Assembly: GCA_022840285.1 (NCBI GenBank) | Contig: JALHIE010000019.1 | Coordinates: 1-32,170 of the forward strand | Length of the DNA: 32,170 nucleotides | DNA from: Porphyromonadaceae bacterium | GTDB taxonomy: Bacteria > Bacteroidota > Bacteroidia > Bacteroidales > Dysgonomonadaceae | Direction: 5' to 3' | Shown: positions 31,329 through 32,170 of the stretch, piece by piece | How positions within the stretch are numbered: the first letter of the stretch is position 1 | Layout of the letters: each line of letters starts with the position of its first letter | Notes under the pieces: model-generated | The model's input: only the letters and a program-made list of their open reading frames with translations | The model's database searches: none | What the model was told of the DNA's origin: nothing | Program-made: the position numbers and the translations under genes

Positions 31329-32170
31329 ATATACTTTATCGGTATCGGCGGTATCGGCATGAGTAACCTTGCCCGGTATTTTATACAGCAGGGAAAATCG
31401 GTTGCCGGATACGATCGCATGGAAACCCCGCTTACCAAAGCGCTGGTCGCCGAAGGAGCGAAAGTCCATTATGAGGATTATGTTCGGCTCGTACCCGCTG
31501 AATTTCTCGATAAAGAAAAGACACTTGTAGTCTATACTCCCGCAGTACCGGCATCGCACAGTGAATTGCAGTTTTTCCGGCAAAGCGGTTTTACGGTAAT
31601 GAAACGTGCCCAACTCCTTGGTGAGGTAACCAAGACGAGCGACGCAGTTTGTGTGGCAGGGACACACGGGAAGACGACGGTGTCAAGCATGACAGCTCAC
31701 CTGTTGCGGCAATCGGGAGTTGATTGCAACGCATTTCTGGGTGGAATCCTTAAAAATTACGGCACCAACCTGCTGCTGTCGGATAAAAGTCGCATTACTG
31801 TTGCCGAAGCAGATGAGTATGACCGTTCTTTTCATTGGCTGCAACCCTGGATTGCGGTTATTACCTCGGCCGATCCCGACCACCTGGATATTTACGGGAC
31901 GCCGGAGGCCTACCGCGAAAGTTTTGAACATTTCACATCACTTATCCGGAAGAACGGATACCTGATCCTAAAGAAAGATGCACCGCTAACTCCAAGAACG
32001 GATGCAACGGTGACAGTCTTTACCTATTCCGAATCAGAAGGCGATTTTCATGCTGAAAATATCCGCATCGGCAACGGGGAAATTACGTTCGACTTTGTGT
32101 CGCCCAATAGCCGGATTACCGGTATACAGCTGGGTGTGCCTGTGAAGGTGAACATCGAAAACGCGGTAGC
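31314..32170 (+). CDS. murC: UDP-N-acetylmuramate:L-alanine ligase (partial, runs off the window)
   Basis: MurC starts the stem peptide by joining L-alanine to UDP-MurNAc with ATP. The 285 complete codons seen run without a stop to the window edge. They contain the N-terminal glycine motif FIGIGGIGMSNLARYF and TPAVPASHSEL. The ATP loop VAGTHGKTTVSSMTAH, VAEADEYDRSFHWLQPW and ITSADPDHLDIYG follow. These are standard MurC motifs in the right order; the C-terminal domain lies outside. The ATG at 31314 sits in a decayed heptad element, 26 nt after the murG stop. Gene order suggests ftsQ, ftsA and ftsZ may follow beyond the window. Confidence 0.95.
   Translation, partial: MNYKFIYFIGIGGIGMSNLARYFIQQGKSVAGYDRMETPLTKALVAEGAKVHYEDYVRLVPAEFLDKEKTLVVYTPAVPASHSELQFFRQSGFTVMKRAQLLGEVTKTSDAVCVAGTHGKTTVSSMTAHLLRQSGVDCNAFLGGILKNYGTNLLLSDKSRITVAEADEYDRSFHWLQPWIAVITSADPDHLDIYGTPEAYRESFEHFTSLIRKNGYLILKKDAPLTPRTDATVTVFTYSESEGDFHAENIRIGNGEITFDFVSPNSRITGIQLGVPVKVNIENAV

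Overview
The window reads as a chromosomal segment of a Bacteroidales bacterium. It has a SusC/SusD-type starch locus, TAnnTTTG (-7) promoter boxes instead of sigma70 -10 boxes, few Shine-Dalgarno sites, Bacteroidetes-type lipoproteins, a glycine-lipid acyltransferase pair, and the dcw cluster order mraZ-rsmH-ftsL-ftsI-murE-mraY-murD-ftsW-murG-murC. A Dysgonomonadaceae/Porphyromonadaceae relative is my best guess, from general protein character only.

Layout: (1) 116-3294, plus strand: an uncharacterised coiled-coil protein, rsmI, a coiled-coil lipoprotein and a YjjG-like HAD nucleotidase. (2) 3296-5628: arginine deiminase (minus), a gutted COG2403-type predicted GTPase (plus, internal out-of-frame deletion, strong promoter intact) and a flavodoxin (minus). 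(3) 5758-17955, all minus strand: a starch/maltodextrin utilisation operon read in the order susC, susD, a SusE/F-like lipoprotein with four starch-binding repeats, an outer-membrane GH13 amylase, a SusA-like cyclomaltodextrinase/neopullulanase and a large GH13 lipoprotein. Upstream of susC are a -7 promoter box and two identical-arm inverted repeats (TGCAA-N4-TTGCA) resembling LacI-family operators. No SusR-like or LacI regulator and no SusB-like alpha-glucosidase is in the window. A strong terminator-like hairpin lies inside the operon, before the SusA-like gene. (4) 18242-20100, minus: the GlsA/GlsB-like pair. (5) 20344-32170, plus: the dcw cell-wall and division operon, running off the window in murC.

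In the starch locus, surface lipoproteins would bind and cut starch, SusC/SusD would import the oligosaccharides, and the periplasmic SusA-like enzyme would cut them further. In the dcw operon, MurE, MurD, MraY, MurG and MurC make lipid II and its precursors, FtsW and FtsI polymerise and cross-link septal peptidoglycan, and MraZ would autoregulate through a 10-bp-period repeat just upstream of its gene.

Points most worth a second look: ftsI is split by a frameshift between its SxN and KTG motifs. Heptad arrays (AATTATG units, often headed by TTYTGCATTATG) contain the start codons of murD, ftsW, murC and rsmI. A four-helix-bundle (IVS/S23-type) gene is inserted between mraY and murD and flanked by inverted copies of that heptad array. 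No tRNA, rRNA, CRISPR array, transposase or integrase was seen. No gene-free stretch exceeds 300 bases; the longest (17956-18241) holds the starch-operon control region.
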